From contig NC_088918.1 in the NCBI RefSeq assembly GCF_963576675.1, positions 31,405,501 through 31,469,500 of the forward strand: a stretch of DNA of 64,000 nt, read 5' to 3'. Made by a program: the position numbers and the translations under genes. The stretch is from Euphorbia lathyris. Its lineage: Eukaryota; Streptophyta; Magnoliopsida; Malpighiales; Euphorbiaceae. Shown here in pieces: positions 52,032-64,000 of this stretch. Each line of letters opens with the position of its first letter. The first letter of the stretch is position 1. Below the pieces are notes generated by a model. The model was not told where the DNA came from and did not search any database. It was given only the letters and a program-made list of their open reading frames with translations.

Positions 52032-54006
52032 GGGTTTCCATACATTCACCACCGAATCCTGCAGCCCATCGTCGAATAATTCTCAATAATGTGGCTGCTT
52101 TTCTTCTTGCTCTCATCGTTCCACATCCCATTAGCTCCCATATCATTCTCTCAATTCCAGACACAGAAGCTAACTCTTCCACCATGTCTGACCCTCCTTT
52201 TCTACACATTGTAACAAGTGTTGCAATTGCACTCTCCCTTGCCCCATCTGATCCTTCCCTTAATATTTTGCTTATTTTTTTAATTGCATTATAAGCTGCT
52301 GCCACCGCCACTATTCCACCTCTCTTCACCACCATTTCTAGTATCGTCACTGCCTCTTTCGGAAGCACATTCACTGCTTCATTCAACATCTCCACCACTC
52401 TGCCCTCCACTAATCTTCCCACTGTCTCTCTATCTCCTGCCAAATTCAAAATTGCCATCAAAGCGTCTTTTTTTGAACACGTGTTACCTGTCTTAGCCAA
52501 ATCCATCAATCCCTTTATCACACGTGTCTTCCTCCCTAACCGTTTTCGATGCGACTGGTCACCAGATAAGCTGAATATGGTGGCTGCTGCGTTAGCCTTT
52601 GCCTCCCATGTCACACTAGAGCGTAACACTTCGATAACTCCATTTAAAGCTCCGTTTGTTTCCAGTATCCTTGTTTTGTTTGGTGCGAGAATAAAAAGGT
52701 TAAGAATAGTTGTTACGGCATTAACCTGTAGGTTCGGAATTTCTAAACCTATATCCGACCCTAGGTAAGGTACTAGTAAAGGTATAATTCCAGCTTCGGC
52801 CATACATGCTCGGCTATCCGAGTTTGATTTGGCTAGTACGCGAAGCTCATAAATGATGTCGTTGGCTATCTCAAATGACTGCGAGTTAAGAGATAACTTG
52901 TTGACCAAAAAAGATAACGTCATTTTCGTAGCTTCAATGGTGGCCTTGTTTTGTATTACGGCAGCGGGTTTATGGTTGTCGTCATCTGATTCAAAAGGAA
53001 TTTTCTGCTCGCGACACCACATGCCGATCAGATTCTTCAGTGCACAGTTAGAGATGAGATTGGTGTGAATCAGTGTCTGGCCTGTCTTGGGACAGGTGTT
53101 GTGTCCTGATTCAATCCAGAGGTTGATCGATTCCCGATCATACGTTTGGCCCGTTGCCATAACGACAGGGTCTCGCATCAAATCCAGGCTAATCGGGCAT
53201 CGGAAGTCTGTGGGGATGTTGAGCTCCACTGAAGGTTTTCGTCGGTGGTGATCAGAGGATGGCATGGATGATCTGTAAAGAATGCATTTAGCGTAGCGCA
53301 CGAGGCCTATCAAAGCAAGCAACTCCGATTTTGATTTGTCGTCAATTTGATTTTGGAGCTCATCTTCGTGACTATCGATTTCGTCTTTGCAGAAGGAAGA
53401 ATTCCGTAATCCTAATTTATCAAATATATCTGCTAGCTTAAAATGATCAGGCACGATCTGTTTCCTGATCCGATCAAGCATATTTAACACCTCTCGCCTT
53501 AGATAATCATCTTTGGGATCCAAATAAACTTCTGCCTGCAAGCACTGTTTTCTAATCAAAATCACAAGCTCTTGAATATCTTGGCTTAATCCAATCTCTT
53601 TCACTGGAAAAATATCCAAGAGCGTTGACAATTCAAGTGTTAATTCAAGAAAGCTGCTAGATAGTGATTTGATTTGAATTAGAAGCCACATCTTGGGTCC
53701 ATTTGATTTGAATTTGATTCTTTGTAAGACTATATACATTTCTTCAAAACAGAGGAGAGTAGGAGCGAGAAATAAAATGGGATTCCGAAGAAGCTCATCG
53801 AATAAGATAGCTAAGAGGTTGGATTTGCGGATAATTGAAAGAGATTGACGGTGTAGAAGGGATTGGAGAGGTTTAAGAGAGGAAATATCTTGCGATAAAA
53901 CAAGTAAAGATTGAAGGAGTTTGTGGTCGGAGAAATTGGGAGGTATAAATGCTCCGGCAGACGGCCGCCTTTTCCTGGGAGGGAAAATTTGAGGAGATAC
54001 CGCCAT
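51925..54006 (-). CDS. U-box/ARM-repeat E3 ubiquitin ligase (PUB17/18/19-type)
   Basis: 693 residues, no intron, ATG at 54006 (MAVSPQIF) in a good plant context. About residues 25-230 form the N-terminal UND helical region. The U-box lies at about 263-337 (CPISLDLMRDPVVMATGQTY, ESGHNTCPKTGQ), which binds the E2 enzyme without zinc. Armadillo repeats follow at about 375-645 (MAEAGIIPLLVPYL, NAVTTILNLFILA, NAAATIFSLSG) for substrate binding. Family members of this layout regulate immunity, drought/ABA responses and cell death in plants; which subfamily this one joins cannot be settled here. The C-terminus carries about 20 Asn encoded by a pure AAT microsatellite (51969-52031), unusual for the family. 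The frame is open throughout, so it is probably functional. Confidence 0.93.
51969..52031 (-). repeat. AAT trinucleotide repeat encoding poly-Asn
   Basis: About 21 AAT units in frame near the C-terminus of the U-box protein, after the last ARM repeat. Confidence 0.95.
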
Positions 54007-54110
54007 GAATGAATTGAAAAGAAAAGAAGGGAATTTGAGAAAAAGGAGAAATGAGGAAGCTGAAAAAATGGGTTAGCTGAAGAAGAAATTGTGATTACTT
54101 AATATATTTA
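54007..54110 (-). promoter_or_regulatory. Likely core promoter and 5' UTR of the U-box gene
   Basis: A minus-strand TATATT-type box lies at about 54108-54103, about 100 bp before the ATG. The leader is T/C-rich (CTTCCTCATTTCTCC and TTTTCTCAAATTCCC), as in many plant 5' UTRs. Confidence 0.4.
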
Positions 54111-57100
54111 AATTTAAATTTAAAATTGAGAAAAGATATAAAGCAGAGGTCAGCTAAACTAAACAAAAGAAGTTGGTGTTTGACTGAATATTTTTTTGGA
54201 AGAAATACAGTTATTAAATTAGGCAGCCGGTTTACTGTTTGTTACAGCATACTAATACAACTTTAATCAGAAATTTGCAGCCGTTGGATTAAAACAGGCA
54301 GACGAGTTTATTGAATTATTATAATAATAATATTGGAAGAGTATAAACTGATATGCACTAGCCAATATCATTGCTATATGGATGTAATATACATAAAAAT
54401 AAATAAAAGAAAAAGGTGTTGGGTATAAGGTTGGTGCGGAATTGTTCTCATCATCCACATGTCATTAAAAAATACTAATTCATGCATTATTTGTGTCATT
54501 TCTTTAGTTGTGCATATCCAGCTATGACATTAAAACATAATCTTTTTTTCTTCCACTATTATTACATTTTTTTTATTATTTCCTATAAGTTCCCCATCTT
54601 TTTAATAATAATAATTATTATTATAATTTTTTTATATAATTTAACTTATTGGAATCTCAATTAATTGTAATCACGTAATAAGCTCTAATTAACTATAACC
54701 ATCAAATTAAATTAAGACTGTCATGCTCAAATTATTGTTATTTCATATTAGGTTTTTGTCAAGTTATATCCTTAATTATAGAGAAAGAGTGTTAATAATA
54801 TAAATAGTTGCTACTATTAGGGATGTGTGGTTCAAATTTTGGAATCGAAATATAATGGAATCAGAATTAAAATAATTATTTATTTATCATTTTTTTATGT
54901 TATTTAATTTGTTAATAATCAGAATCAAAATCAATATAAAATAATAATAATAATAATATTACTATTATTAAATACTGATTCATTATATTTTTTTCTTTAT
55001 TTGCTTTTCATTTATTAATTTGATGTATTATACACTTTAATATAGATAATGGAGAGGTAGCTTTTTTTTTTTTTGAAACAACTAGCTTATTGTTAATAAT
55101 AATAAATAATAACTATGTGAAGATAATAAAATCGTAAAAAAAAATGCTTATCGAAAGTTGATTTTTTAATGTTGAATTAAAAAGAAAATGAAAACAACGT
55201 GTTTTGCTTGAGTATAGGAAAATGAAAAATGAGTGAGGTAGAGTAGAGGGAAATGGGTGATTCTACTATTTATGTTTATAAAACATATGCAATCAAATAA
55301 TAATAATAGGAATCTTTGATTCCTATTCAGATTTCTATGTGCTATTTTAACCAACCAAACACTCTTTTAGTAAAGCACTAGACGTTAGTTTGACGATCAA
55401 AATCATTAAAAATTGGTTAGAGATTAATTAAATTTGTATTTTTGAGTTTTTTTTTATATAAATACAATTAGAATATGTATGTACTATCTAAAAATAGTAT
55501 TATAAAACGATTTAATTTAGAAAAACATTTATATCTGTATATATATATCTTAAATACGTGTTAAATAAACATTTCAGTATCAATATTCTTGAAACAACTG
55601 AAACAAGTAAAAACTAATGTCTCCAAGTAATATATAAAAAAGAAATATATTGGTCTTAAGTTTTCAAAAGAATTTTCTCATCACGTTGAACATAATTTGA
55701 AGGGATTAAACCTGATTCCTAGCTTCCATCTATTTCACCTTATATATCGATTTTTTTTTGAAGATATATCGATTTTTTTAAAGCTCATATATTGATTTTT
55801 TTTGTATTATTATATATTATTATAAATTTGTTATTATATCATTAATTAATAAACTCGATTTTTTTTGTTGTATTATTATAAATTATAAAAATGTTATTAT
55901 ATCATTCATTAATTTAATATGTTATTATATCATTAATTAATACATCCTATTATTTTAAGCGGTATTATTTTATAAATTATAATTTATTATTAATTAAATA
56001 TTTTAAAATTTTCTTTTTTTACTATTTTGACAATTCGTAAAAAAGATTTTAAAACTATCCTCATCAATTTCTATTTGTTTCTATTATTATATATAGTATA
56101 GACTAGATGGATACCCTCGTTTCACTTCGGGAAAGAACCGGTCGACATTATTATTATGAATTGAAACTAATCAAGCATATGAAAACTATTCATTTGGATA
56201 GTAAATACAACAAATTTTAAGTTACATGCAAAAATAACTATAACATTTTAAAGTTACATAAATGGTTCAAACATGGTCTTTCATCTCTTCATGCAAGTCC
56301 TTACTTTCTATTCTCTGGTGACTTGAATAGTCTACTTTTTAGCTTCTTCCTTTATTTCTTTTTCCTCCATGCATAGTTTTCTTCTGCTAACCGAAAAGGG
56401 ATGACCAAATGAACACACCATATAAATAGCAAAAAAAGAATATTAAAGAGAAGTACAAATGTTTAATAACAAAATCTAACAACAATTTTTTAACATTAGC
56501 TTTCATGGAAGTCATATTTTTTATTTTCTAAATCCAATTGAGATTAATTAAGTAGATAACCATATAAGAAATAATTCAAATGACAAACTCTCTTACAAAA
56601 AGAACCATTGTAATTCAAATGAATATAGATCAAGAAATTGAAACTAATGCAAATAAAACTATAATTTGTACTACGGTGAAATAAATCATAAACCATTACA
56701 CAGATAACTAAAAAATAGAAGCAATAGACAAATAAAGAAATCAGAGGCTTACCAAAGTTTTATCGAGACAAGACATTGGTGTCACGGACCCTAAAGCTTA
56801 TCTCGTAAGCTAACCTTTTTCTTTTATGAGTCTCCCCTCTGAAACTTGAAGGGGTGCTCCATAGCTTCAACTGAGACTATTTGAAGAGATCTTAAAGAAC
56901 TATTCGCCCTCCTTAACTGTAGGGTTCGCTGGTTAGAAGTGATTTTCGCTCTACCATTAATTGTTGCACATCCCGTAAGCTAGCCTTTTTTCTTTTATGG
57001 GTCTCCCCTCTTTTCTAATTGACATGAATTGATGAAACCTTATGCAGTAAATTAACTTTTTTTTTTTGGAGAAAAAAGAATGGAGAACTTTAAATGCATA

Positions 57101-57128
57101 GAACTTGGAAATGATCTTACCAGTAACA
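54111..57128. other. AT-rich intergenic DNA
   Basis: No gene or intact element is seen. It holds many TAATAATA and poly-T runs (for example 54590-54650 and 55060) and a duplicated 37-bp phrase (56804 and 56974). It may include distal regulatory sequence of the U-box gene. Confidence 0.55.
56804..57011 (+). repeat. 37-bp direct repeat pair, 170 bp apart
   Basis: CGTAAGCTAACCTTTTTC and CGTAAGCTAGCCTTTTTTC, each followed by TTTTATGRGTCTCCCCTCT (56804-56840 and 56974-57011). Confidence 0.85.
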
Positions 57129-58766
57129 TGATGCGCCTTCACCTAAGTTGGGATGAAGACTCACTAAGGGATAAGTGTAACCCGTCGTTATCAAGTAATA
57201 AATTTCTGGTTAAGTCCAGGTTATCGTCCACAGGATTTATTTCTGCAAGTATCGAATTACTTGGTTTCAGGTGTTATCTAGGCTTAGGGGGTTTTGAGTT
57301 GGTTTTTCTAAGTTAATCTACTCCTAGGTTGAATTATACTATTCCTAGCTAAGTTATCTGATTCTAACTAAGTTATTCTATGCCTAATTAAGTTACTCTA
57401 CCCCTAATTAAGTTAAACTACTCCTAAGTGATCTTTTACCAATGCAATTATCCGAAGGAACATGAAGGGATACGATGATAATGAGAATAGATTGTTTAAG
57501 CAATTGAATTAAAACCTAAGTCACTTGTGTCCGAGGCGATTAACCCGACCTATCCTCCTAAAGTCCCTAGTTTGTGATTCCCTTGTAAGGCCGAAACTAG
57601 CTCTAAGGCTCAGCAATTTGGGCTTAATCTTCTATAGGGTCGTCAATCATATAGGCATTGACTAGGTCAGATTCAGCTCGCAATATGTGCCAACTTGATT
57701 TTGGGATTATCGAATGAGTTAAACCAATCTGACGAAGCGTAAGACAAAGATTAAAGCATTAAAACAATTGAATGAACAAGAACTATAATATATATCAAAG
57801 ATGAAAGTATTGTCACGAAGTTACAATGAGCCTAGGATTCATAACATGTATCAGAGGCTAGACAGAATATAAAAGAAGAAAAATCCCTTTCAGGGAACCT
57901 GTCTACCAATGCAGGCGTCTTCCTAGGACTTAAGGATGGAGCTTGAGGAATCCTCGGTGAACGGAGCTTCAGAGGTGTCTTCAATGGAGGTTTGAAGGAT
58001 ATGGAGGAGGTGGAGAGGATTTCTCAAGATGAAAAGCTAAGAAAATTACAAAGATAAAAGATACTAATTTACATTGGAAAAACTCTATTTATAGGCGTGG
58101 CTCGGCCCTCTTTTTGACCTATTTTCGTGTCCTTATGCAGGTAGGAAGTCGTGGGGTCCGTCGTGGCATCGTGGGGGCGGAATTGGTCTTTTTGACCAAT
58201 TCCCGCAGGTCTGCTCGCCGAGCAGGGCGAGCTGCTCGGCGAGCAGGCGCTACTCGCGACGAGCAGCGCCCTGCTCGGTGAGCAGGCATCCTGCTCGCCT
58301 AAGCAGGCCTCCAGGGGCCTGCTCGGCGAGCAGGCATGGCCTACGGAGGCCCGCTCGTCGAGCATTCTTGCCCGGTATGCCCCCGTGTGCTTGCCGACTG
58401 CCGTCGATGCCTTTTTCGTCCGAACTTATACCTGCGCATGTACAGAAACTCCAGATAACATTAGTCCAAAGGCTAAATTGACCCGCCAATCGCTTATTTT
58501 GAGCAAACGCTTCGTTTGGTGCGACTTTTGATGGACCAATTAGCTTCAAAAGATAACGGAATTATACTATGCATGCTATTTTGGCCGTAATTGCCTAAAT
58601 TGGTCATAAAACGAGCCTAAACAACGAAAAATAAATAAATCGTTTCCAATTCCTAACTAACTCACACAAAAGCATTTAAATGCGAGAAATGCTCGCTTAT
58701 TAACTAAATAATGCTAAAACCCGTCCTAAAACCGTACCCAAAGATAGGGGTTTTTGACCCCTATCA
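57129..58766 (-). repeat. Athila-II 3' LTR (1638 bp)
   Basis: Plus-strand TGATGCGCC...CTATCA; minus strand starts TGATAGGGGT and ends CGCATCA. TATAAATA (minus) at 58093-58086, palindrome array at 58213-58363, AT-rich 20-bp repeat at about 57312-57432. The counterpart of the solo LTR at 30807. Confidence 0.9.
58213..58363. repeat. Palindrome array in Athila-II 3' LTR
   Basis: GCTCGNCGAGC variants start near 58213, 58234, 58253, 58273, 58293, 58321 and 58353: four steps of about 20-21 bp, then 28 and 32. Confidence 0.8.
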
Positions 58767-60327
58767 AACCTCATCGCACTTAAAACTTTACTTGTCCCCA
58801 AGTAAACTAAAAAAAACTAAACCCGCAATCACAAGCAAGCTAGAAAACCTCCCGGTTTGACTAGGTGCTTGACACAATTTCGAGCATCTGTAATTACATG
58901 CATTCGGAAATACGAAGTAGAGACACGATATCCAAAAGCCGCATTTCAATTATCATAGGCCATAGTTTTAAGCAAAAGGACACATGTTCAATTAAACGAG
59001 CTTGAGGGGATCGCTAAGTAAAACACCTCACCATAGGTAGTTCACTCGATTCACACAATTTTGGTGGCTAAAGTGTTTACTCTCGGCTTATGTTCTTGCT
59101 TAGGATTACGTTGATTTTGCACGTTCATCCGAGTTCCTCTACTATGCTATATGACTCCGATGATATCAAAAACAGCCTCGAATTTGGGTTGTAATGTGGT
59201 TAGAGGGTTAAAGGTACAACAAGGGTTAATAGTTCTAGCGCTAGAAAAACAAAGTTCAAATGACTTTAGCAAATATGAAGTGACTGAGCTTTTTATTCAT
59301 AAATTTTTTTTTTTCTTTTTTTTTCTTTTTTGTTTCTTTGAGACGTTTTGATTTTAAGAACTGGGGAACGAAGTTCTCCCCTTTTTGTTCGTCTCTTTTC
59401 TTTTCTTTTCTTTTTCTGTTTTTCTTTTCCATTTGGATAGTAATGCTCATTCACTTCTTAGCCTTTTGGCTTGCTACTTTGATGCCATAAATAAAGATAA
59501 AGCGCTAGAAGAAAACAAAGGCTCAATTTGAGCTTTGCAAAAATTTTGGGTTAAGTAGCAAACCAAGTTGTGGTTTGCAAAAATAGGTTAGAACGAAAGA
59601 AAAATCTATAAACTACAAAAATATAGGCTCAAAGGGACTTCCTAGAGTGGATGAAAAAGAGAAAACAAGGTAAAGAAAAAGGGTTAATTCTGATGAGGCT
59701 GATTCATCGTTTATCATTTCAAATCATTGCATGTAGGTTCAACACAGTATTAGGTGCAAAATCTGTAATCTTTCCACAAGTCAAAGCATTCACACAAAAA
59801 TGTCAAGAAAAAGAGCTTTTTGATGTTCGCTCTTAGGCTCAAATTCAACTCACAATTCTTTGGGTTTCAATTTTGTGTTTACTAGTTTTCCCCAAACTCA
59901 AGTTCAACATCACATGCCTTCAATTCTTAAGTTATCTACCTAAGTAATGATTTTAGCATTTCTTCAAAAGTAGGGTCTAAATGCAAACTTTAGCTCATGC
60001 TCTTACAGATACAAGGATTGTGTCCTACACCTAAACTAGTTGTCATGCAATATTAGATTTGGTTCTCAGTCCTCAAGGATAAATAACGAAGTTTAGATTC
60101 GAAGGAGGTTCACGGTTTTAGGTCCTAAACATGCAAAACATAAATAAAACCCGAAAAACGCAAAACTAAACTAGACACGACGCAACAAAAATTAAAAAAT
60201 TTATACAATTACAATTTTTGTAAGTTTGTCTACCCCTCCTCCTCACACTAAAAATATGCAATAAGTTCCAACATTGCATCACGAATCATAAAGTACGAGT
60301 GTAAAGAGTTAGGGTGGAGAAGACAAC
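58767..60327 (-). other. Athila-II 3' untranslated region
   Basis: No gene. Contains a poly-T/A tract at about 59305-59335 and mixed-composition DNA. Long non-coding regions between pol and the 3' LTR are usual for Athila, where an envelope-like ORF may have stood; none is readable here. Confidence 0.6.
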
Positions 60328-61468
60328 TTACTGATCATCTTGAAGACGGAGGATTTGGACACCCGAAGTGTCTTTACCGAGATAAAGTTTGAGTCGATGT
60401 CCATTTACTTTCTGGGTGGTTCCATCATTCAACATAATCTCAACCATACCGGAGGGATGTGCGTCAAGAACTGAGAATGGTCCATACCATCTACTCTTGA
60501 GCTTGCCAGGGAAGAATCTCAATCGGGAGTTATAAATCAGCACTTGGTCGCCTTTTTGGAAGGTTTTCCGCTGTACTTTTTTTATCGTGCACCCTCTTGG
60601 TTCGTTCTTTGTACAGTTTGGCATTCTCGTAAGAGTTGTATTGGAGCTCATCCAGTTCATGTAGTTGTGTTAACCGTAGGTCACCTGAAAGTTTAGGGTC
60701 AAAGTTTAGAAATTTTAGCGCCCAATAAGCTTTGTGCTCTAATTCAACAGGCAAATGACAAGATTTCCCGAAAACTAAACGGTAGGGGGACATTCCTATG
60801 GGAGTCTTGAATGCTGTCCGGTATGCCCACAGAGCATCGTCCAGTTTAAGACTCCAATCTTTTCTAGCATTCCCCACCGTTTTCTCAAGAATACGTTTTA
60901 GCTCTCTGTTTGACACTTCTACCTGACCACTTGTCTGAGGATGGTAAGGTGTTGCGACCCTATGGGCTACGCCATACTTTTGGAGCAACGTGTCAAACTG
61001 CTTATTGCAGAAATGGGATCCCCCATCACTAATGATAGTCCGGGGGGTTCCAAATCTGGCAAAGATATTCTTTCTTAGGAATTTTATCACTACTCGAGCA
61101 TCGTTTGTGGGTAAGGCTTCGGCCTCTACCCATTTAGAGACATAATCAACCGCCACAAGAATGTATTGGTTGGTGTGTGACATAGGGAAAGGTCCCATAA
61201 AGTCTATGCCCCAAACATCAAATAGCTCATAGACGAGTATGCCTTGTTGAAGCATCTCATTCCTCCTAGAGATATTCCATACTCTCTGACATGCATCACA
61301 GTATTTAATATAACTATTGACATCACTATGCATTTGTGGCCACCAAAGCCCACTTTGGAGGATTTTTACCACTGTCCTATCTGGCCTAAAGTGGTCGCCT
61401 GGTTCCCTAGAGTGGCACATGTTAATCACTGACTCTACCTCCTCCTCAGGTATACATCTCCTAATCAT
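60328..61468 (-). pseudogene. Athila-II integrase
   Basis: From 61468: zinc-binding domain ([29 protein letters not shown]), catalytic core ([11 protein letters not shown] first Asp, [11 protein letters not shown] second Asp, [16 protein letters not shown] third acidic Glu), then [16 protein letters not shown]. The C-terminal part ([25 protein letters not shown]) sits in another frame at 60660-60328 after a frameshift near 60600. The catalytic triad residues are all present. Athila integrases insert near centromeric DNA in some plants; nothing here tests that. Confidence 0.9.
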
Positions 61469-63628
61469 GCCATCGGTGCAGAATATTGTTTGCTTTCAAA
61501 CAAAAACTTACGTCTTTTGTTTGCATCTAAATCAAAAGGAAGAATGTTACCGACTTTGTAGTTCGCGATGTCTGCAAACCAGGGGAGAGTTTTTACCGAA
61601 TATAACGTTTCATCCGGGAATACCTCCTTGATTGCCTCATGCTCTAAGGATTGCTGATCTGACTCTAACCTGGATAGGTGGTCCGCTATCACGTTTTCCA
61701 CCCCTTTCTTATCTCTGATCTCGATGTCAAATTCTTGGAGTAGTAAGATCCAACGGATCAGCCTAGGTTTTGCATCCTGCTTGCTCATCAGATATCTCAA
61801 GACTGCATGATCAGTAAAAACAATTACCTTAGACAGCACCAAATAAGATCTAAATTTGTCAAAGGCAAAAACTACGGCTAGCAATTCCTTTTCAGTTATT
61901 GAGTAATTCTGCTGTGCATCATTTAAGGTTTTGCTAGCATAGAAGATTGGGCGAAAAAGCTTATCTACCCTCTGCCCAAGACAGGCTCCTACAGCCAGAT
62001 CACTGGCATCGCACATTAACTCAAAGGGAAGGGACCAATCCGGGCTTACCATAATAGGTGCTTCGATTAATTTCTTTTTCAGTAATTTAAATGCAAGCAT
62101 ACATTCTTCATTGAAATTAAAATCAGCATCTTTCAGTAATAATTGAGTGAGGGGTTTAGTGATTTTTGAAAAGTCTTTTATGAACCGTCTATAAAACCTC
62201 GCATGTCCTAAAAAGCTCCTAACCAATTTTACATTGGTAGGGGGTGGCAGTTTTTCAATTACCTCAATTTTTGCCAGATCGACCTCGATCCCCTTTCCCG
62301 ACACCTTGTGTCCTAACACTATACAATTTTGGACCATAATTTTCCCAATTGAGTGCCAAGTTTTTGTCTTCACAACGTTCTAAGACTCGGTCCAGGTTTT
62401 CAAGACATTGGTCGAAAGTAGGTCCTGCAACATTAAAATCATCCATGAAAATTTCTAGGAACTCCTCGACCATGTCAGAAAACATAGCCATCATACAACG
62501 TTGGAATGTGGCAGGGGCATTACATAATCCGAAAGGCATCCGCCTATATGCGAAAGTCTCATAGGGACAAGTGAATATGGTTTTATCTTGGTCCAAAGGG
62601 TCCACAGGAATTTGCATATAGCCGGATAGCCCATCTAAAGTACAGAAAAATTCGTGCCCTACTAACCGTTCCAAAATTTGATCAATAAATGGTAAAGGGA
62701 AGTGGTCTTTACGGGTGGCCTCGTTTAATTTCTTATAATCTATGCATACACGCCAACCCGTAACCTTTCTAGTTGGGATTAATTCCCCCTTTTCGTTCTC
62801 CATTACCGTCGTCCCCCCCTTTTTGGGCACACATTGAACCGGGCTTACCCATTGGCTATCAGAAATCGGAAAGATGATACCTGCGTCGAGGAGTTTTATA
62901 ACCTCGGCTTTTACCACCTCTTTCATGTTAGAGTTGAGCCGTCGTTGAGGTTGGGCAGATGGCTTGATCTCTTCCTCAAGGAAAATCCTATGCGTGCAGA
63001 TTTTGGGGTCGATGCCTTTGATGTCGTGGATTGACCATCCAAAGGCCCCTTTATGTCGCATCAACACCTCCACCAATTTTTCTTCCTGTTCAACTGTCAA
63101 CAAAGAAGAAATAATAACGGGTAAATCTGTGGGAGGTTGAAGAAAAACATATTTCAGATTGTTGGGCAAGGGCTTAAGCTCCAATTCTGGAGGTTCCTCT
63201 AACGAGGTTTTGGGTTTAGGTTTGATCTCGCGATCGAGATCCTCTTTTCTACCCTTGACCCAATAACATTTTTCAAGTAGGAGATCTTCAAATGGTTCAT
63301 TCGAGTTTTCACATCCCTCACCACCTAGACCGAGTTCTAAAGAGGTATTTCTCATGTTAAGGTCAACTTCCTCAATACATTCATCTATTAGCGCATCTAC
63401 AAAGTTACAACTTTTGGAGCGTTCTTGAGGAAATTTCATAGACTCATAAACGTTAAATGTTACCTCTTTGTCCTGCACCCTTAGGACCAATTTACCTCCA
63501 TGGACGTCTATCAGTGTCCTACTGGTTGCAAGGAACGGTCTCCCAAGGAGAATGGGGACGGAGTCATCTTCTTCCATGTCGAGGACCACAAAATCGACCG
63601 GGAAGATCAGTTTGTCCACCTTCACCAA
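61465..63628 (-). pseudogene. Athila-II protease end, RT and RNase H
   Basis: 63628-62264: protease end (LLGRPFLATSRTLIDV), RT (GTTVMENEKGELIPTRKVTGW, in part; DGLSGYMQIPV, MPFGLCNAPATFQRCM, FMDDF at the catalytic centre). A frameshift near 62345 moves to 62373-61465: [15 protein letters not shown], RNase H ([45 protein letters not shown]). A second shift near 61470 precedes integrase. Conserved catalytic residues are kept, so decay is by small frame errors. Confidence 0.92.
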
Positions 63629-63639
63629 TACATCTTCAA

Positions 63640-63900
63640 CTATTTCCTGAAAATTGATAAAGACATAAGATTAATACTTGCTCCTAAATCGCATAATGCC
63701 CTATCTATGTGCATGTTGCCTATCCTACACGGGATGGTAAAGCTCCCTTGATCTTTAAGCTTGGGGGGTAATTTATGGGTGATTATGGCTGAGCATTGTT
63801 CTGTTAAAGCCACTATCTCATTTTCCCCAAACTTTTTCTTTTTCGACAACATGTCTTTAAGAAATTTTGCATAGTTCAGCATTTCCTCTAATGCTTCCAT
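63640..63900 (-). pseudogene. Athila-II gag-end/protease segment
   Basis: Reads LPPKLKDQGSFTIPCRIGN and RALCDLGASINLM; DLGA is the protease active site in the form usual for Athila (D-L-G in place of D-T-G). A frameshift near 63635 separates it from the next frame. Gag-like sequence continues off the right edge. Confidence 0.85.
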
Positions 63901-64000
63901 TAATGGAATATTGATTTCTAGTCTACTAAGGATTTCCGAAAACCGAGCAAATTTCTTATCTAGGTTGGCCTTTTTCTGTTTCTGAGGAAATGGCAGTTTT

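Larger units (their letters stand above)
57129..64000 (-). mobile_element. Athila-II element, 3' part, running off the right edge
   Basis: Minus-strand order: gag end/protease (right edge), RT, RNase H, integrase, 1.5-kb 3' untranslated region, 3' LTR. Same LTR family as the solo LTR at 30807-33696. Coding frames are shifted at several joins. The base run left of the LTR is TAACA (57124-57128), the expected target duplication; its partner lies outside the window. Confidence 0.9.

Overview
The window looks like repeat-rich nuclear DNA of a eudicot plant. It is almost entirely nested transposable elements of plant-only lineages (Ty1/copia Sirevirus-type, Ty3/gypsy Athila, Tat/Ogre and chromovirus types, plant L1-like LINEs, a Mutator-like foldback element). 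One intact intronless host gene is seen, a U-box/ARM E3 ubiquitin ligase at 51925-54006 (-). No rRNA, functional tRNA, CRISPR array or bacterial-type operon is seen. The species cannot be named from this sequence.

Layout. (a) 1-29082: 3' half of a plus-strand Tat/Ogre-like element whose 5' half lies left of the window. Its pol (3-843) is cut by a truncated Athila-type element (844 to about 5085). Its 3' region (promoter-like antisense exon, 39-bp tandem repeat) is cut at 6175/19774 by a minus-strand Sirevirus-type copia element, SIRE-1 (TSD CCATT). Its 3' LTR (20028-20300 plus 26445-29082, TGTAG...CTACA) is cut by a minus-strand chromovirus (20301-26444, TSD CGCGG). (b) That element itself sits inside a second minus-strand SIRE element (SIRE-2, 29083-37628), which also holds a second-family Athila solo LTR (30807-33696, TSD TATAC) that in turn contains a 5' fragment of another gypsy element. 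(c) SIRE-2 interrupts LINE-1 (37629 to about 40005). (d) 40006-47340: a Mutator-like foldback element with a 9-bp TSD, gene remnants inside a long inverted repeat, a solo LTR (TSD ATAAC), and a 5'-truncated LINE-2 interrupted by a SIRE solo LTR (TSD ATACA). (e) 47341-51400: AT-rich DNA with a 2-kb inverted-repeat element and a decayed gypsy pol. (f) The U-box gene and its AT-rich upstream region. (g) 57129-64000: 3' LTR, 3' UTR and decayed pol of a minus-strand Athila-II element running off the right edge.

How it fits together. Most genes are retroelement gag-pol modules, nearly all broken; many of the stop codons are of the type made by C-to-T change in CGA, CAG or CAA. Two observations stand out. 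First, SIRE-1 is a chimera: 5.08 kb (its own LTR plus 3.74 kb of flanking Tat/chromovirus DNA) occurs twice at a constant 12252-bp offset, flanking the SIRE internal region and truncating its extra envelope-like ORF. Second, three different LTR families (Athila-I, Athila-II, Tat/Ogre) each carry, upstream of the TATA box, an array of short GC-rich palindromes, spaced about 20-21 bp (two helical turns) in two families and 20-27 bp in the third. I could run no homology search, so family names rest on motifs and element architecture.
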